Below, in pieces: positions 1-11,969 of a stretch of DNA of 64,000 bases (position 1 is its first letter; each line of letters opens with the position of its first letter). The position numbers and the translations under genes are program-made. The notes beneath the pieces are model-generated. The model was given only the letters and a program-made list of their open reading frames with translations, ran no database searches and was not told the origin of the DNA. Source of the DNA: Sistotremastrum niveocremeum HHB9708. Lineage: Eukaryota; Basidiomycota; Agaricomycetes; Sistotremastrales; Sistotremastraceae. Location: assembly GCA_001630475.1 (NCBI GenBank), contig KV419412.1:81832-145831 (forward strand). The letters are read 5' to 3'.

Positions 1-1908
1 CAAGACAGATCTCAAGCAACGCAACAGAACCATTCCGGACGCAATATCAGATTGGGTAATTCATCCAATGTTCATTCTCAGAATCCGCACCGTTGAGTAA
101 TATGACATCTGCCAGATCTCCAGGACCGTCGACCACGAGAAGCCGAAAGGGAAGAAAGCATCTGTGGTCTTCCGGACCGTCACTGGATCCCATCGACTCT
201 GGCGAACCATCGCGGGTTCAAACAAGATCGATAGGATATGAGTGAGTGTCCATCTTGTTGTATACGCCCTAACTTAGCAAAACTGCCCTTTACTAGTGAT
301 TCACTACAAGATATCAGCATCAGAACGGAACCGATGGACGTTGATGTTGGCCTGTCGCCCATAATGATCCATCCATCGTCAGCGTCTAATACTGCTCATA
401 ATCCCATGGCTAACATTTGGACCGGTATCGCGTGTACATTCAGATTCAGAGTCAAGTGGAAAGACCCGGAGTCGGATGGTACAGGCCACGGACATGGAGG
501 GAGTGAGGAAGTGTTGGCACCGAACTCAGCGGGTGGGTCTATCAGGTGAGTCACTATCCTCTCCCACGCTTGCATTGTCTTACGGCCCCTTCAGCGGAAA
601 TACTTCCGGAACCCCAATCGTGGTTGATGAAGACTCTCGGACATCCGCTTGGATATCCGACTCCGACAACAACCCTCTGGACGTCCAAACAAGTGTCCAA
701 AGGCCCAAAATCACTGAGCTATGCGCTCAGCGTGGATTTTCTCCAGATAAATCGGACCTCCCAACATCAACACCTCGCCCACCTATTTATTTTCGACCGC
801 AATATCCTTCATTCTTCCCCGACTCGCACCAAGAACCCCTCAATAAATTGACTTCCAGAATCCCAGTTCAATGGTTTCAACAGGGAGTGAGGGAGACAAT
901 GGACCGTCAGGAAGCTGGCTATCCAGATCTGGTCGGGGCGTGCGTCCATGCAATTCCTCCCTGCGTTAACCATTTATTTATAGTCTTCCAGATATCTGAA
1001 CGCTCCCGTATCTTACGCCGACGATTCTGCGAACACCATTGCTCGTGATAATCAACCCGAAATTGTCGCGGCCTCGGCCTATGAAGATCCTGCAATCGCT
1101 TCCCAGTGAGTCTTCGTGTGTTTACGTGTGCGATAATTCAACTCTTTTGTAGCTATAGGAGAATGTTATATCCGAAATCTCCCCGAGTATTCAGAAAGGG
1201 AGGATGCTCACTGTGGACGAATCGAAATGTAGCGCACTGGATGTTGAGTTTGGAAGAAGACTGGCAATGCCGCAATTGGTCCGAGTCGGAAGTCATATGT
1301 GCATTCTGTGAAGAAAAAATCCCTGTGGGCGCCGGATGTCGACCGAAACTCGCTTTCTGGGATGCTCATAAACTGACGTGTTCAATGGAGTGGTTCGTGT
1401 CGATTCACCGCGGATATCTGAAAGAGTTCCTCATGCTTTATAACCAGGCCCCATGATTTAGCAACGCGGCCTTATGACTCATTATCCGAGAATGATCGTA
1501 AACTCTTGGCTCTGCTCAAGAGAAGTAGGAGTAGCATGAAGAAAAATGGCGGTGGGTAAGTACTTGGTTTATCCGAGGCTCCTTCGGTCTTGCAAGACAT
1601 GAACTTTCATTCTTCTGTAATACTGACTCGTTCATTTGCTACGTAGGAATATTTCATTCGGGGTCGCAAAGCCCTATCTCGAAAAAATCGACCTTGCGGG
1701 CTCAACACGTCCTGGTCATCTTTTAGTGTGGATGGTCAGTCTCGAACTCGATACTCAATGTACTCGCTGGACTGTCGATGAAGCGACTTGCGGATATTGT
1801 CACAAATCCGTTACGATTGCTAGAAAAAGTCGGAAAGGTTATGAAGATCGCCTTCTTCTCTGGAGAGATCATAAACTTAATTGCGTTCCTCCGCACTCCT
1901 CAGCCTGA
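1..1908 (+). CDS. C2HC-module protein, 3' part of a multi-exon gene (5' end outside window)
   Basis: Function is unknown. Two clear copies of a cysteine/histidine module are visible. The first spans roughly 1238-1393 and the second 1729-1890. Each reads W-M-x2-L-E-x-D-x-Q-C-x2-W, then C-x2-C, then about 20 residues, then W-x2-H-K-x2-C. The spacing suggests a zinc-binding module, which is an inference. Upstream, around 300-420, is a segment beginning SLQDISIRTEPMDVD. It resembles the SLQD...TD linker of the paralogs at 41.3-44.0 kb and 61.2-63.5 kb, so this is a third member of one family. Exons are separated by short GT-AG introns, for example one ending at TTTTGTAG near 1151. The last module exon runs to a TGA at 1906-1908. 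The beginning is cut by the window edge, and exon limits before 1100 are not resolved. Confidence 0.6.
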
Positions 1909-2402
1909 GTGGAAAGGTGTTCGTTATAGTACATTGAGATTTATTATACTGTACAATGTATCTTTAATCTGTTGTCACTGAGAGACCGCTTTGGTCTATA
2001 CGGTCCAGTACTGTACATGACTCGCATATATACTACGCAAAGAAACTGTTGTCAATGTTGTGATGACGACGGCGAGTGTCGGATAGCGGAATGTTTCCGC
2101 AATCATAAGCCTGGACCAATCAAAGTGAAAATGAACATGAGTCCTTATTGTGGCTTGAGACAAGGGAGAACGCTGACTAATACATTATTTATGTGGCATC
2201 TCTCTCGATGATTGTTTGCCTGTTTGTCTCCCCTTCTACCTCTGTTCTTGAACACAGTCTCGGTGAGTGGGTCAGCCTTTCTCTTCTTCGCGAGTCAGTA
2301 CTGAGCCAATCCAAAGCCGTGCAGGTCACGAAAGCCATTCTTTACTTCCCCAAAGCCCATCCGCTGCCACTCTTCCCACCGTCACCCTCGTCCTGGATTT
2401 GA
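1909..2402. other. intergenic, no gene seen
   Basis: This separates the C2HC-module gene from the downstream BTB gene. Only short overlapping frames occur. An in-frame TGA at 2400-2402 lies directly before the BTB start codon, so the BTB reading frame does not extend upstream without an intron. Confidence 0.5.
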
Positions 2403-3350
2403 ATGATCTGCATACGAATGCCAGATTCCGACCTGACCATCCGCTCGATTGATGGTCAAGATTTTGAAGTGCACCGAAGCATCATTTGTTTCGCTTCCGC
2501 AGTCATCGAAGGAATGCTGCCTCGCAATCTTCGATCAACTACACTCTTCGGAAACCCCATCATCCAACTACCAGAACGCGGTCACGTCATAAATACCCTA
2601 ATCCAATTCATCTATCCGACAATCCCACCTAAATTCACCTCTCTCTTCAACGCCGCAGAGGTACTGGAGGCCGTTGACTGTTATGAGATGTACGGCGTTC
2701 GTGCCGCCATTCAGGACTCGTTACGTCTCAGTCAATTCCCTACCACCGAACCTATCGCACTATACATCCTCGCTCGCAATTACCGTCTCGACCTCGTCAT
2801 GAGCAGAGTCATGAAAGACTTCGTATCCGCAGATTTCCAAAGGCTGCCCGACAACGTCCTGTCATCAGATATCGGTCGCTTGAGAAGCGACGATTATCTT
2901 CGTGCACTCTCGTACGCGAGAGACAGGGCTCGAAAATGTCTCAAGATCCTGAGGGACTCTAAATTGCATTATAAACACATCTGCAGGTGTCAAACCCGCG
3001 CCATCGAGTTCGATAAATCCACCGGCATACTTCACCCCAAGTTCCAGCCGACAATTCAAGACTACCCATGCTACGCATTCCTTCGATTCAAGGCGCTGGC
3101 TGCAGAGCAACTCCAGCGCGAAGCTATCGACTTCGACATTTTCAAGCCATCATTGCGGCTTTCAGCTTGCGAAGAGGAGCAGTATAGATGCCCGGACGGA
3201 CTGCTGAACTTGATGAGAAATTTTTCTCAATATTTCACCGATCTACAGAGGGCTGTGGAAGCTGTTGGGTGGGAGTATCCTGAAGGATACAAAAGGTACG
3301 CGAAACTATCGCTCACTTCCAAGAAGCTTGTCAATGACACATTCGCCTGA
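2403..3350 (+). CDS. BTB/POZ domain protein
   Basis: A single-exon frame of 315 residues with a BTB/POZ fold signature. The N-terminus reads DSDLTIRSIDGQDFEVHRSI, the usual start of the fungal BTB domain: an acidic lead, then G-x-x-F-x-V-H-R/K. The core continues to about residue 75 with LIQFIYPTIPP. A helical region follows (LEAVDCYEMYGVRAAIQDSL, then IALYILARNYRL), as in the BTB paralogs at 29.6-35 kb. BTB domains mediate protein dimerisation and often serve as Cullin-3 adaptors, but no partner can be named here. The in-frame stop just upstream supports M at 2403, although the second Met at 2418 would also fit. Unlike its paralogs it lacks a clean C-x2-C-x3-G-C-x-W motif in the C-terminal half. 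It is convergent with the GTPase-like gene that ends at 3665. Confidence 0.85.
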   Translation: MICIRMPDSDLTIRSIDGQDFEVHRSIICFASAVIEGMLPRNLRSTTLFGNPIIQLPERGHVINTLIQFIYPTIPPKFTSLFNAAEVLEAVDCYEMYGVRAAIQDSLRLSQFPTTEPIALYILARNYRLDLVMSRVMKDFVSADFQRLPDNVLSSDIGRLRSDDYLRALSYARDRARKCLKILRDSKLHYKHICRCQTRAIEFDKSTGILHPKFQPTIQDYPCYAFLRFKALAAEQLQREAIDFDIFKPSLRLSACEEEQYRCPDGLLNLMRNFSQYFTDLQRAVEAVGWEYPEGYKRYAKLSLTSKKLVNDTFA

Positions 3351-3664
3351 TAGTCAGCTTTATATCGATTTGATAAAATCGCCTATGGATGACGATGGCG
3401 AAGATTTCGGCCTATAAGCGATCACATGTCGATCTTGTAATAGTTGTATAGATATCATAGCTGCCTTTACCCTACTCAACCGCTTTCTAATCATTGTTCG
3501 AATATAACGACTACTACAAGTATCTGCGATATGAGAAATGAAGATCGAAACGTGGTACATACTGATACACAGAGGAGATAACGAAACTCTACACAAACAA
3601 CCCAAGATGATCACAGAAAACAAGATGATACACGATATCGTACACTTGCACAGATGATTACATT
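3351..3664. other. 3' intergenic between convergent genes
   Basis: A short AT-rich spacer that presumably holds both polyadenylation regions. No coding signal is seen. Confidence 0.4.
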
Positions 3665-5555
3665 CTATACACGCCACTCCATCAAAAACTTGTCTATAAG
3701 AATAAGTCAGCAACGATTCCCCATCAACCGCAGGAGGAAATTTGCGCGCACCTCGAGCCTGTCGAGCCACGCTTTCCATAGCCGAATAAATCTGCCAAAA
3801 AGATCTCCATTTCACCCATTCATCAGGTCTACACGACGCAACAATAGCCTGTTGCAGATCCCGCGCAGATATCGAATTTCCATACGCTTTGATACATCGT
3901 TCGATTTCATCGTGTGATAGTCGATCTCGCTTGTGACCCAGTATCTGGAGAACAATCCACAGGTCTATAAGATGACTCAGCGCATGTTCAGAGTCGATAG
4001 AGCAAGGTACGTACCACATAATGCTTGTATTCGTACTGCGAGTCCGCGGAGATGCTGTGTCGGCAGATGCCGGTAGACCTCATTCGGCCGATGATCGACA
4101 TGTTTGGCCATAGCATCCGAAATCTTGGGATCTATCAGAAAGAAAGAACGCTAGAGATACTTGATGAAACGTACGACGATCTCATAGTTCTCCGGAGCCC
4201 AGAATGTCATGTATGTTGTTGGATCGTTGATAGGACTTCGGGTGTTATTGCCCGGGCCTAGGCTTGAGGATATGCTTCCGATTGTGTTTACTGATCTCAG
4301 CTTTGGTCTTTGATAAAGGTCTAGGAAGCGGGATATCAGACATGATGCCAACTTCGATATAACGCGGTCAACATACGGTACGAAAGTCTACACGTCTTTG
4401 TCAGCGTTGAATTGATATGAGGTGAGATGATGAATGACGTACAAAGCGAAGAAGCTAGGATCCGCTTCATCCGACCCTCTCGCTCTCGCAAAGACCATCA
4501 AGATATCCGTATCAGAATCCTTGATACACCTCATAGTAGCCTGCGTCAAATCCCTCAACAGTTCTTTCGAGCTGATAGCACAGTCTTCGGCTACAAAGAT
4601 ATTTATTCACACGAACGAAGGATGATGGCAAGAGCTTACCATGTTCCAGGCGGACAATGGCATTGGGCGGATATTTCATCCGCACTAAAGGTTCTTTGCA
4701 GTGCGATTGGAATATCTTGTGTGCGCGTGTTCGGGCCCATGCTTCTTCGTCCTTTAGACTTTGATCTGGATCTGAAACATCATCGAATGACTTCCGATCG
4801 TCCTCGATATCTTGGAGACAACTCTCGATGAGAGTGTCGTATTTAGTCACGATGACAATGACGGGAACTACAGTGCGAGTGAACAAAGTGTTCCATAGAG
4901 AGTAAGTCGAAAAGACGAACCTTTGCCATGATCTGTCGAAAAGAACTGTCGTTCTGATGCTTGAATAGGGCGCTCGTTAGCTTGAATACAGTACCTGACA
5001 TCACGAGCTAAAGTTAATGAGAGAAGACAGAAGATGACGTAAGTGGCTCACCAAATTGCGTGTATCCTCTGCGTCGCCTCCATGTTTCCTCTTTCGTGGA
5101 TGAAATTCATAAACGTGGTGTACTCCTCATCGCTACCAGCCTCGGCACCGCGAGAATCATGCGCGACGAATGAAGGATTCTTGTCGGAAACGAGTTCGTG
5201 GTCAATTCTGTGAAGGCCGCGCTATATGTCGCTCGATAAGAATCTGATGCTTGGAATTAAAACTCAAAGACTCAGTACTCACGTGTTCTCCCGGAGAATC
5301 AGCCTAAAGATGAAAATCGTGGTCAGATAGTGCTCGCAATGGGATGAGATGAAGACGCACAATGTTGGCACCACAAAATCTACTCAAAATCGTCGTCTTC
5401 CCACACCCTGCTCGCCCTACGATAAGAACTCTGAATCGTCCTGTCGAGTTGTGCCTATCATGCCCACGGATCAGAGTAACACAAAGGGAAAGACGATCAG
5501 GGGTTTGCTCAGTCTGCAAAGCCACGTGAAGACTCACTTTGGCGAAGAAAGCCAC
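3665..5555 (-). CDS. P-loop GTPase-like protein (G-domain), paralog of 20.5 kb gene
   Basis: A multi-exon gene read from about 5555 down to a TAG at 3665-3667. The order of motifs is as follows. Walker A is GRAGCGKTT (about 5390-5420). A G3-like segment is FVAHDSRGAEAG (about 5140-5190). A G4-like segment is VIVTKYD (about 4830-4860). A conserved block MTFWAPENYEIV follows (about 4180-4210). The C-terminal segment starts DLWIVLQILGHKRDRL and runs through KWRSFWQIY to a last exon ending EWRV. TKYD replaces the canonical NKxD, so GTP specificity is inferred. The same exon order and intron positions occur in the + strand gene at 20.5-22.4 kb (for instance the last intron after ARG/GRG), so both are probably expressed copies. 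The first exon and start codon are uncertain: ATG at 5555 is possible but its splice phase does not fit cleanly. Confidence 0.75.
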
Positions 5556-6705
5556 TTGGTCACCGTAGCGACGGGATGGACTAGTGCAAAGAAGTCAAAT
5601 CATCAGCTCAGAGAACCGCATGGACGTTGGATCCCACTGTACATTTCATGCATGTCATAGTTCAAGTTAGCCGAATGGCGTCTAAGCTGATGAATATCAC
5701 ACGCTGATTGCGTTGGTGTAGTAGGGGTACTGCCAAAGGTTCGATGTAACCGGGAGAGTTTGGAGCATGTGGCGACCCCGCCACGAAATCGCTCTAATGT
5801 ATGAGGTGGCTGAGCGAGAGAGGGTACAGGCGGTGCTCCTGCCCTGCTCAATGCCGACACCGAGGGCTTCAGGTACAGTCAACTGACGATGAGTGCACTT
5901 TGGCATGCTATTTGCGGCACAAGGCTGTGTTACTGGACCCCCATGAGCGACCTGCTTGAGAAAATTCAGTTAATATGACACACGATTGGGTTAAGCTTAC
6001 TATTTATGTCGGCAAAGCACGAGAGTAGCACAGCATGATCGTCCTCGAAGCGTGATGGATGCCATATACAGCGGACTGTTCGACGTCGGTGACGAAAAAA
6101 TACAAGACAAAGAGGCACCCTGAGGACCCCGAGCACTCCAGGAGGCTTTGTCGGCACTCCGGAAGCTTTCTTCTTTAGGTTAACTCAGGCTTGCGGCGAT
6201 CATGGCACTGTGTTCATCATTGAGCTGGAACACGCGTTAATACACGAGGTATCATCCTGCTGCCTTGTATCGTTCAACGAATCTGAAAGATAGGCATCTC
6301 AAAATTTCGCCATGAGCTTACGCGGCCGCCGCGGCCAACCGCAACGAGGACAACATGATGTCTGGGTCGCTGCATTTGACCGCAGGTCTTGAACGCAGTC
6401 GACCACATCAGGTAGAGGTCGATTTTCGTCTGCCGAGTCACGGCATAGGATTGCAGGCTCTATTCGCCTAAACCGCCATGCTCTCGGTTGGAGCCCAACC
6501 TGCTCTATGGTGCTTGGCTTCGTACTTTAGCCTCCAATGAAAGTAGCCTCTGCGGTTCAACGACCACGAACGTGCCTTATACACTGTCTATACGACTTGA
6601 GAACATTCGCATCGCCAAGATGCTCCACTGCTCCGTCTCATCCCTCCTTTCATCACCACCACGAAGTCGCAGCCTCAACGGATTATTGTTACGTAGCTTG
6701 AATTG
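5556..6705. other. intergenic, no gene seen
   Basis: A divergent spacer between the GTPase-like gene (minus) and the first TVP38-like gene (plus). It must contain both promoters and possibly the unresolved first exon of the GTPase-like gene. No recognisable coding segment, RNA gene or repeat is visible. Confidence 0.4.
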
Positions 6706-8396
6706 ATGGAACAAGCTTCATCTCATCCTTCGACTCTTACCAATCATGATCCAATCGCCTTAGATATTCCTACACGCTCCGGCAGTCCCACTCCGTCAGA
6801 AATCGAAGAGATGAACGAGCCATTCATAAACCTCAACTTTCGTCGCTACATAACTCTAGACTTTATCTCACAACCCAAGAACATCGGTATGCTTCCCAGT
6901 GCAGCGATTTCGCACTACTAAAAATCTGACATAAATATACTAGTTATTATTGTGATCATTGCTCTAACAGTTGCAGGTGGAATCTCAATCGGGGTCAAAC
7001 ACACTCAAGCAGAGGCTTTATTTCGTCCCGCAGCTGTATGGATGAAAGACGCTCCCGGTGGATGGCTCATACCCGTCGCTATTCTCTTCATAATCTCATT
7101 CCCTCCTTTATTCGGCCATGAAGTCGTCGCTATCCTCTGCGGAGATGTATGGGGATTGTGGATCGGATTCGCTCTGGTCACTTTGGGCAGTACATTAGGA
7201 GAGATTGGGAATTTTTAGTACGTCCCTCTCAGTGATTCCCACCATCTTTCAGGCGTGATAAATTGCAAAATATTGACTTTGGTTTAGCGCCTTCAAATAC
7301 ATGTGTTCCGCCCGAGGGGATAAACTGGAGCGCACATCGTGGCTTTATGCTTGTTTAGCTCGGACAGTCCGAGATGGCGGATTCTTCGTGGCCCTTATAG
7401 CACGTTTATCGGCGATACCCGGTCATTGTGAGTTTCAGCGTCAGCGCTTCATGCCGCGTCTATATTCTTAACTTGTGGACAGTTGTGACTGCGGTGTTTT
7501 CGACTGCCGGAATGAATTTCGTCATTTTCGTGATTGCGGCTGTTTTATCAAGTCCAAAACAATTCGTTGCGATATACATAGGAGGTATGTGCTCGAAGTT
7601 GCTTTATATTCTGGGCCCGTAAATTGATTTTGTGATAGTGGTCCTTGAGCGATCTTCGGCAACAGGCGATCCGCCCTCCAAAGAGTCTAACATCGTCTCC
7701 GACGTCGCCGTCGTCATTACCGTCCTAACATCCATCGGATCCGGATTGTATATGTGGAGGAAAATGCATGCAGCTAGAATTATGGTGGTCAGAGAACGAA
7801 GAGCTCGAAGAGCTATGAAGATGAAAGAGCTCGATGCTCTGCGTCACGACGGCCTTGACGCATGGGACGGAAAACGAGCGAGGACGGTTCATTTTCCTTT
7901 ACACCGTGGAAATGGGGGTGATGGATTGGAAGTTAGGCATTCGAGCACGAGCACTCCTGTGCTTTCCCGCAAGCCCGACCTCGAAACCGAAGCCGACGCC
8001 GACCTCGAGATGGGGGAGGTGTCAACTCAGCCCCCGCCGTATGCATCTACGAGTGGACATGCTTTTGTAGATGGGCAACTCCCAGACACTACAGATCTAT
8101 CATCCGAGTCCACTTCTTCTGCTATTCCTCCGGCCGTTCCTCCATCTTCATATCAACCAAATCGTGCGGTAGCAAACCTTGATCGAACGTACGAGATGCT
8201 GTCAAGAGACAACACTGTCATGACTGCTACCCCAAAGACGAGTAACAGTTCTCCATTCGCTTCGTTTTATAATACTACCTTGGGAGAGAGCAGGCGGAGC
8301 TCTAATTCCAGGACATCGAGAAACTCTCTCGAGACCACGAGTGTTGGATATTTCTTTTTCTGGCTTGCTAGCATTATTGTTCCGCCGTTCTTGTAG
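6706..8396 (+). CDS. TVP38/TMEM64 (SNARE-associated Golgi/DedA) family membrane protein, copy 1
   Basis: Five exons: 6706-6886, 6944-7217, 7288-7427, 7483-7584 and 7639-8396. They sum to 1455 nt, in frame, for 484 residues. The N-terminus carries SPTPSEIEEMNEPFINL. After it come a TM segment (VIIVIIALTVAGG), WLIPVAILFIISFPPLFGH, and the family signature GEIGNFYAFKYMC...R...ARLSAIPGH followed by VTAVFSTAGMNFVIFVIAAVL. This matches the TVP38/DedA domain, in which the R-x-x-x-I-P-G loop is conserved. Known members are Golgi or ER membrane proteins, some with lipid scramblase activity. Localisation here is inferred. After a last TM segment and a basic RERRARRAMKMKEL stretch, about 190 residues are low-complexity and probably cytosolic. 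The next gene is a tandem duplicate. Confidence 0.85.
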
Positions 8397-8984
8397 GCGT
8401 CTCAGCTCGGATATTATTTTTAACGCATTGCTTCCGCTTCCGTTATCATGTGCTAATGCTAAACTCTATGTACTCAAAAATTCAATTCATGTTTTGGATA
8501 GCTTGACTTCTGCTAGCGCTGTTGCATCCACTTTATACTCGCCCGTGCCCGAGTACCTTATTGTCATTATCCGCTGAGCGCGGTATTATTGTGGGCGCCA
8601 GGGGGATGCTGTGCCTGCGTCAGGTCGGTCATCGGCGATCGGATTTTTATTCCCGAATTTTGAATTTTATGGTCGCCATTCTTACAGCATCTCGAATGAG
8701 GCCACAACGGACAGTTAATCTTTTGTTCGACATTTTGATCGAGCCTTTTGCCTACCGGCAATTATTTAAGATGACGACCAACTCTAAATGATCCCGGATA
8801 ATGATCCGGAGTTCACCGAAGTTGAGATTCCGACGCCGAGCCCCGCCCTCTCCAGCTGCGGTCTTGCATAGCCCAGCATTATCTTGACGTTAAACGACGA
8901 CGACGACACGTCCCACGAGCTGGTCTCCTTGAAATATACCTCAAATAACCTCTTGCGACCTCCCCTTTCTTCTAATCCACTCCC
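8397..8984. other. intergenic between tandem TVP38-like genes
   Basis: It must hold the 3' end of copy 1 and the promoter of copy 2. No independent coding signal is seen. Confidence 0.4.
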
Positions 8985-11498
8985 ATGGCTCAGGCTCAGG
9001 CTTACGACCCTCCACAAGGACTGCCGCCTCCATCGTTACAGACATCATATCCTCAAGCAGGAGCTTCGTCTTCATCTTTTCAGTTTACGAGTCCTTATCC
9101 TCAACCTCAATATGATTACCCTACCGCTCACAAACGGACGCGAAGCGAGCAGTCCCTGACTGCAGGGAGACCACCAAGCCCTACACCTTCCGAATTGGAG
9201 GAGATCAATCAACCGTTCTTTAACCTCAGTCCCCGTAAATTCATCACTAAGGAGTGGCTCAGCAAGCCAAAGAATATTGGTGCGTTTCCTGTCTTCAACA
9301 CGTGAAACTTGGCTGATGTCGGACCTCGTTCTCCAGCTATTCTTGTGGCTGTCGTCGTATTGACGGTCTTGACTATCCTAATCGCCGTGGAACATAAACA
9401 AATTGAGGACTGGCTACGTCCTGCAGCCAATTGGATGCGAAGCCTGAAGTTCGGGTGGCTCATTCCAGTAGCCATTCTGTTCGTCATATCATTCCCCCCG
9501 TTATTCGGCCATGAAATCGTCGCTGTATTGTGCGGAAACGTCTGGGGATTGTGGGAGGGTTTTGGTATCGTGGCTCTGGGCACACTTATTGGCGAAGTTG
9601 GCAACTTTTAGTACGTCATTGTTACCCTCTTCCTCCCCCCAGCCTCCATGCATCCACGAGCGTCTCAGAATGCTTATTCATCTTCTTTAGCGCCTTCAGA
9701 TACATGTGCAGAGCGCGTGCGGAAAAACTTGAGCGGGATGTCTGGTGGTATGCATGTCTCGCTAGAACGGTCCGTGAGGGCGGTTTCATCATTGCTATTG
9801 TGGCACGTTTATCCGCAATTCCCGGCCATTGTGAGTCGTCCTCTTTGTCGTGTGATCCCCAAAGCTCTTATGTATCCCTCAACTTCCAGTCACGACTGCT
9901 GTATTCGCAACCGCTGGAATGAACATATTCGTGTTCTTAGTAGCAGCAATTTTATCCAGTCCGAAACAGTTTGCAACGGTCTATGTCGGAGGTATGTTAT
10001 CACATGTCTCGCCGATCTTTCTTGATGCTGATCTTGATCTTCAGTTATTCTTGAAGAATCGGCATCCTCTACCCAGCCCGACACCAAGTCCCGAATCATC
10101 TCTGACACCGTCCTTGGCATTTCTATCTTCATCACAATCGCGGCCGGATGGTATATCAATAAAAAGATGAAGGCCGCGCGCATTTTCGTCGTCCGCGAAC
10201 GTCGCCAGCGCGAAGCGCTAAAGATGGGCGGTATCCCTGGTCATCGGCCTGGAGGAGCCAGTGAATACGCGTCTACCGCACATCTTCCTTTAACCGCGAA
10301 TAACAACGATTCAACAAGTACGCTTGGAGGTACTGATGATCGACGTGGCCCTAGTCCTGGAACGGGTGTATTCAATCCACGTGCAAGTGACGTTGAACTC
10401 GTCGCCCCGAATGCTCGACCTGGTGCCAGTTCGACTTCTCTAGCTCCGGATCGTTACGCGTATGAACCGAGGGTGGGAGCACAGCAATGGGATGATAAAG
10501 GAAAGGCAGTGGGTGACGGATATGGATATCAGTATGGCTATGGTGGAGGCGACAGAGAGAGGAGAGGAGGAAATGGCTATGATGATCCCTACGCACCTTC
10601 ATCATTCTCAAGTGGACCGTCGTCACAGACACCGCGCTTTCAACCACCTTCAACGACATCATCAACCGCGACTATCACAGCCCAAGATCAACCCTTCCGT
10701 CCTCCATCGGGTCCTCCACCGCCATCTCATTACCCACCGCAAGACCAGCCCGCGTATCCAATCCAAAAGCGTATTCCTCCCCCCGCAGCTCCTCAACCAA
10801 TCCGACAAGCTCCCATATCACTTCTCCAATCCCAAACTTCGTCCACCCCTCCCGTTCCACTACTTCCTCCACCGAATACCGGGGCACAACTAAATTCTAG
10901 CCCGGGATTCCCGAATCCCCAAATGCCATCTTCGAATATAAGTACGAACCAAGATTCATATCCGAATCCATTTGGGGAAACGAGCCCCGAAGCGCACCAG
11001 ACGTCCTTCAATATGAATCCCACGCCGATCGCGACTGGAACTCGAAGATACGACGAACAAGGCGGGGACATCGAACCGGAAAGTCCGTTCGCGGATGTAA
11101 ATGCTATTCGAGTCCAACCTCCATCTATACATTCGACTCAGGAACCTAGTATCCCAGGATCGGCACCTGGATCTCAAGGAGGGAATCTCTCCGCTATTCC
11201 TCCATCTTCATCGCATTCTTCACCCAGCTCAGGAGCATCATCTTCTCTCCCTTCTTCGCTTCCTTCCGCTGTATCTTCCTTGTCTCCAACTGCTTCCGGA
11301 CAAGGACAGACAAGTCAGCGTGTTGCTCAACAACAACAACAATTCTTGGGCGTCAAGAGATATCAATTGACTGATCCCGGAAGCGGAAGTGCTAGTGCGG
11401 AGACGAGTCCAAGCGGTGGCAACTCGTCGTTCTATAGCGCCGATTCCAGGAACAACTCGCCTGCGAAAGAGCGAGCCGATGATGAGGGATTGAGGTGA
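8985..11498 (+). CDS. TVP38/TMEM64 family membrane protein, copy 2 with long disordered tail
   Basis: Five exons: 8985-9279, 9337-9610, 9691-9830, 9890-9991 and 10045-11498. They sum to 2265 nt, in frame, for 754 residues. The three internal exons have exactly the same lengths as in copy 1 (274, 140 and 102 nt), which proves tandem duplication. The membrane core repeats the same motifs: SPTPSELEEINQPFFNL, FGWLIPVAILFVISFPPLFGH, GEVGNFYAFRYM, ARLSAIPGH and AGMNIFVFLVAAIL. A final TM segment and a RERRQREALKM stretch follow. The C-terminal ~400 residues are rich in Pro, Ser, Gln and Gly, with a short polyQ run near residue 700, and look disordered. The tail is about twice the length of that in copy 1, so the copies have diverged mainly there. 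Confidence 0.85.
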
Positions 11499-11969
11499 TC
11501 AGATTCTTTAGCCGAGATGAGATGATATCTTGGATGACTTTGTGGCGTTGTGGGAATGGGGAAAGGCGATCATTGGACGTTTGTAGATCTCGGATGGGGT
11601 ACTATGCGAGATGTAGTTATATACCGTTTGCCGAGTTTTCATATTCTGTTGTTGGATCTGTGATTTTATGCTATGCTCTTTTCTCTTACTTTCTTTCTTT
11701 GGTACATATATCCGTTTGAGAGGTATATAAAACGATGATGAGGATGATGAGCTATTTACGATGTGATTGTACAATAAAAGAAATTCCTTCCACAACAGAC
11801 GATAGACAACAAGTGACGAACAACGGTATAGTGAACAAGTCCTGGGTAAATAAGATCCAAGATTATGGATGGGGTATAGAATAAAGAGGGATAAAAGACG
11901 TTGGGCGATATCCGGGGGAGAAAAGTTCCGTAAAAATGTAGTAAAATGAGTCGTTAGAGATGGTAGTCT
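11499..11969. other. 3' intergenic between convergent genes
   Basis: An AT-rich spacer between the TVP38-like copy 2 (plus) and the zinc-finger-like gene (minus). It contains AATAAA-like runs, for example around 11773, and no coding segment I can support. Confidence 0.4.

Noticed and set aside
10372-10893. Long frames on both strands in the TVP38-like copy 2 tail
   Set aside because: Shadows of the low-complexity coding tail in other frames. They have no own motif.
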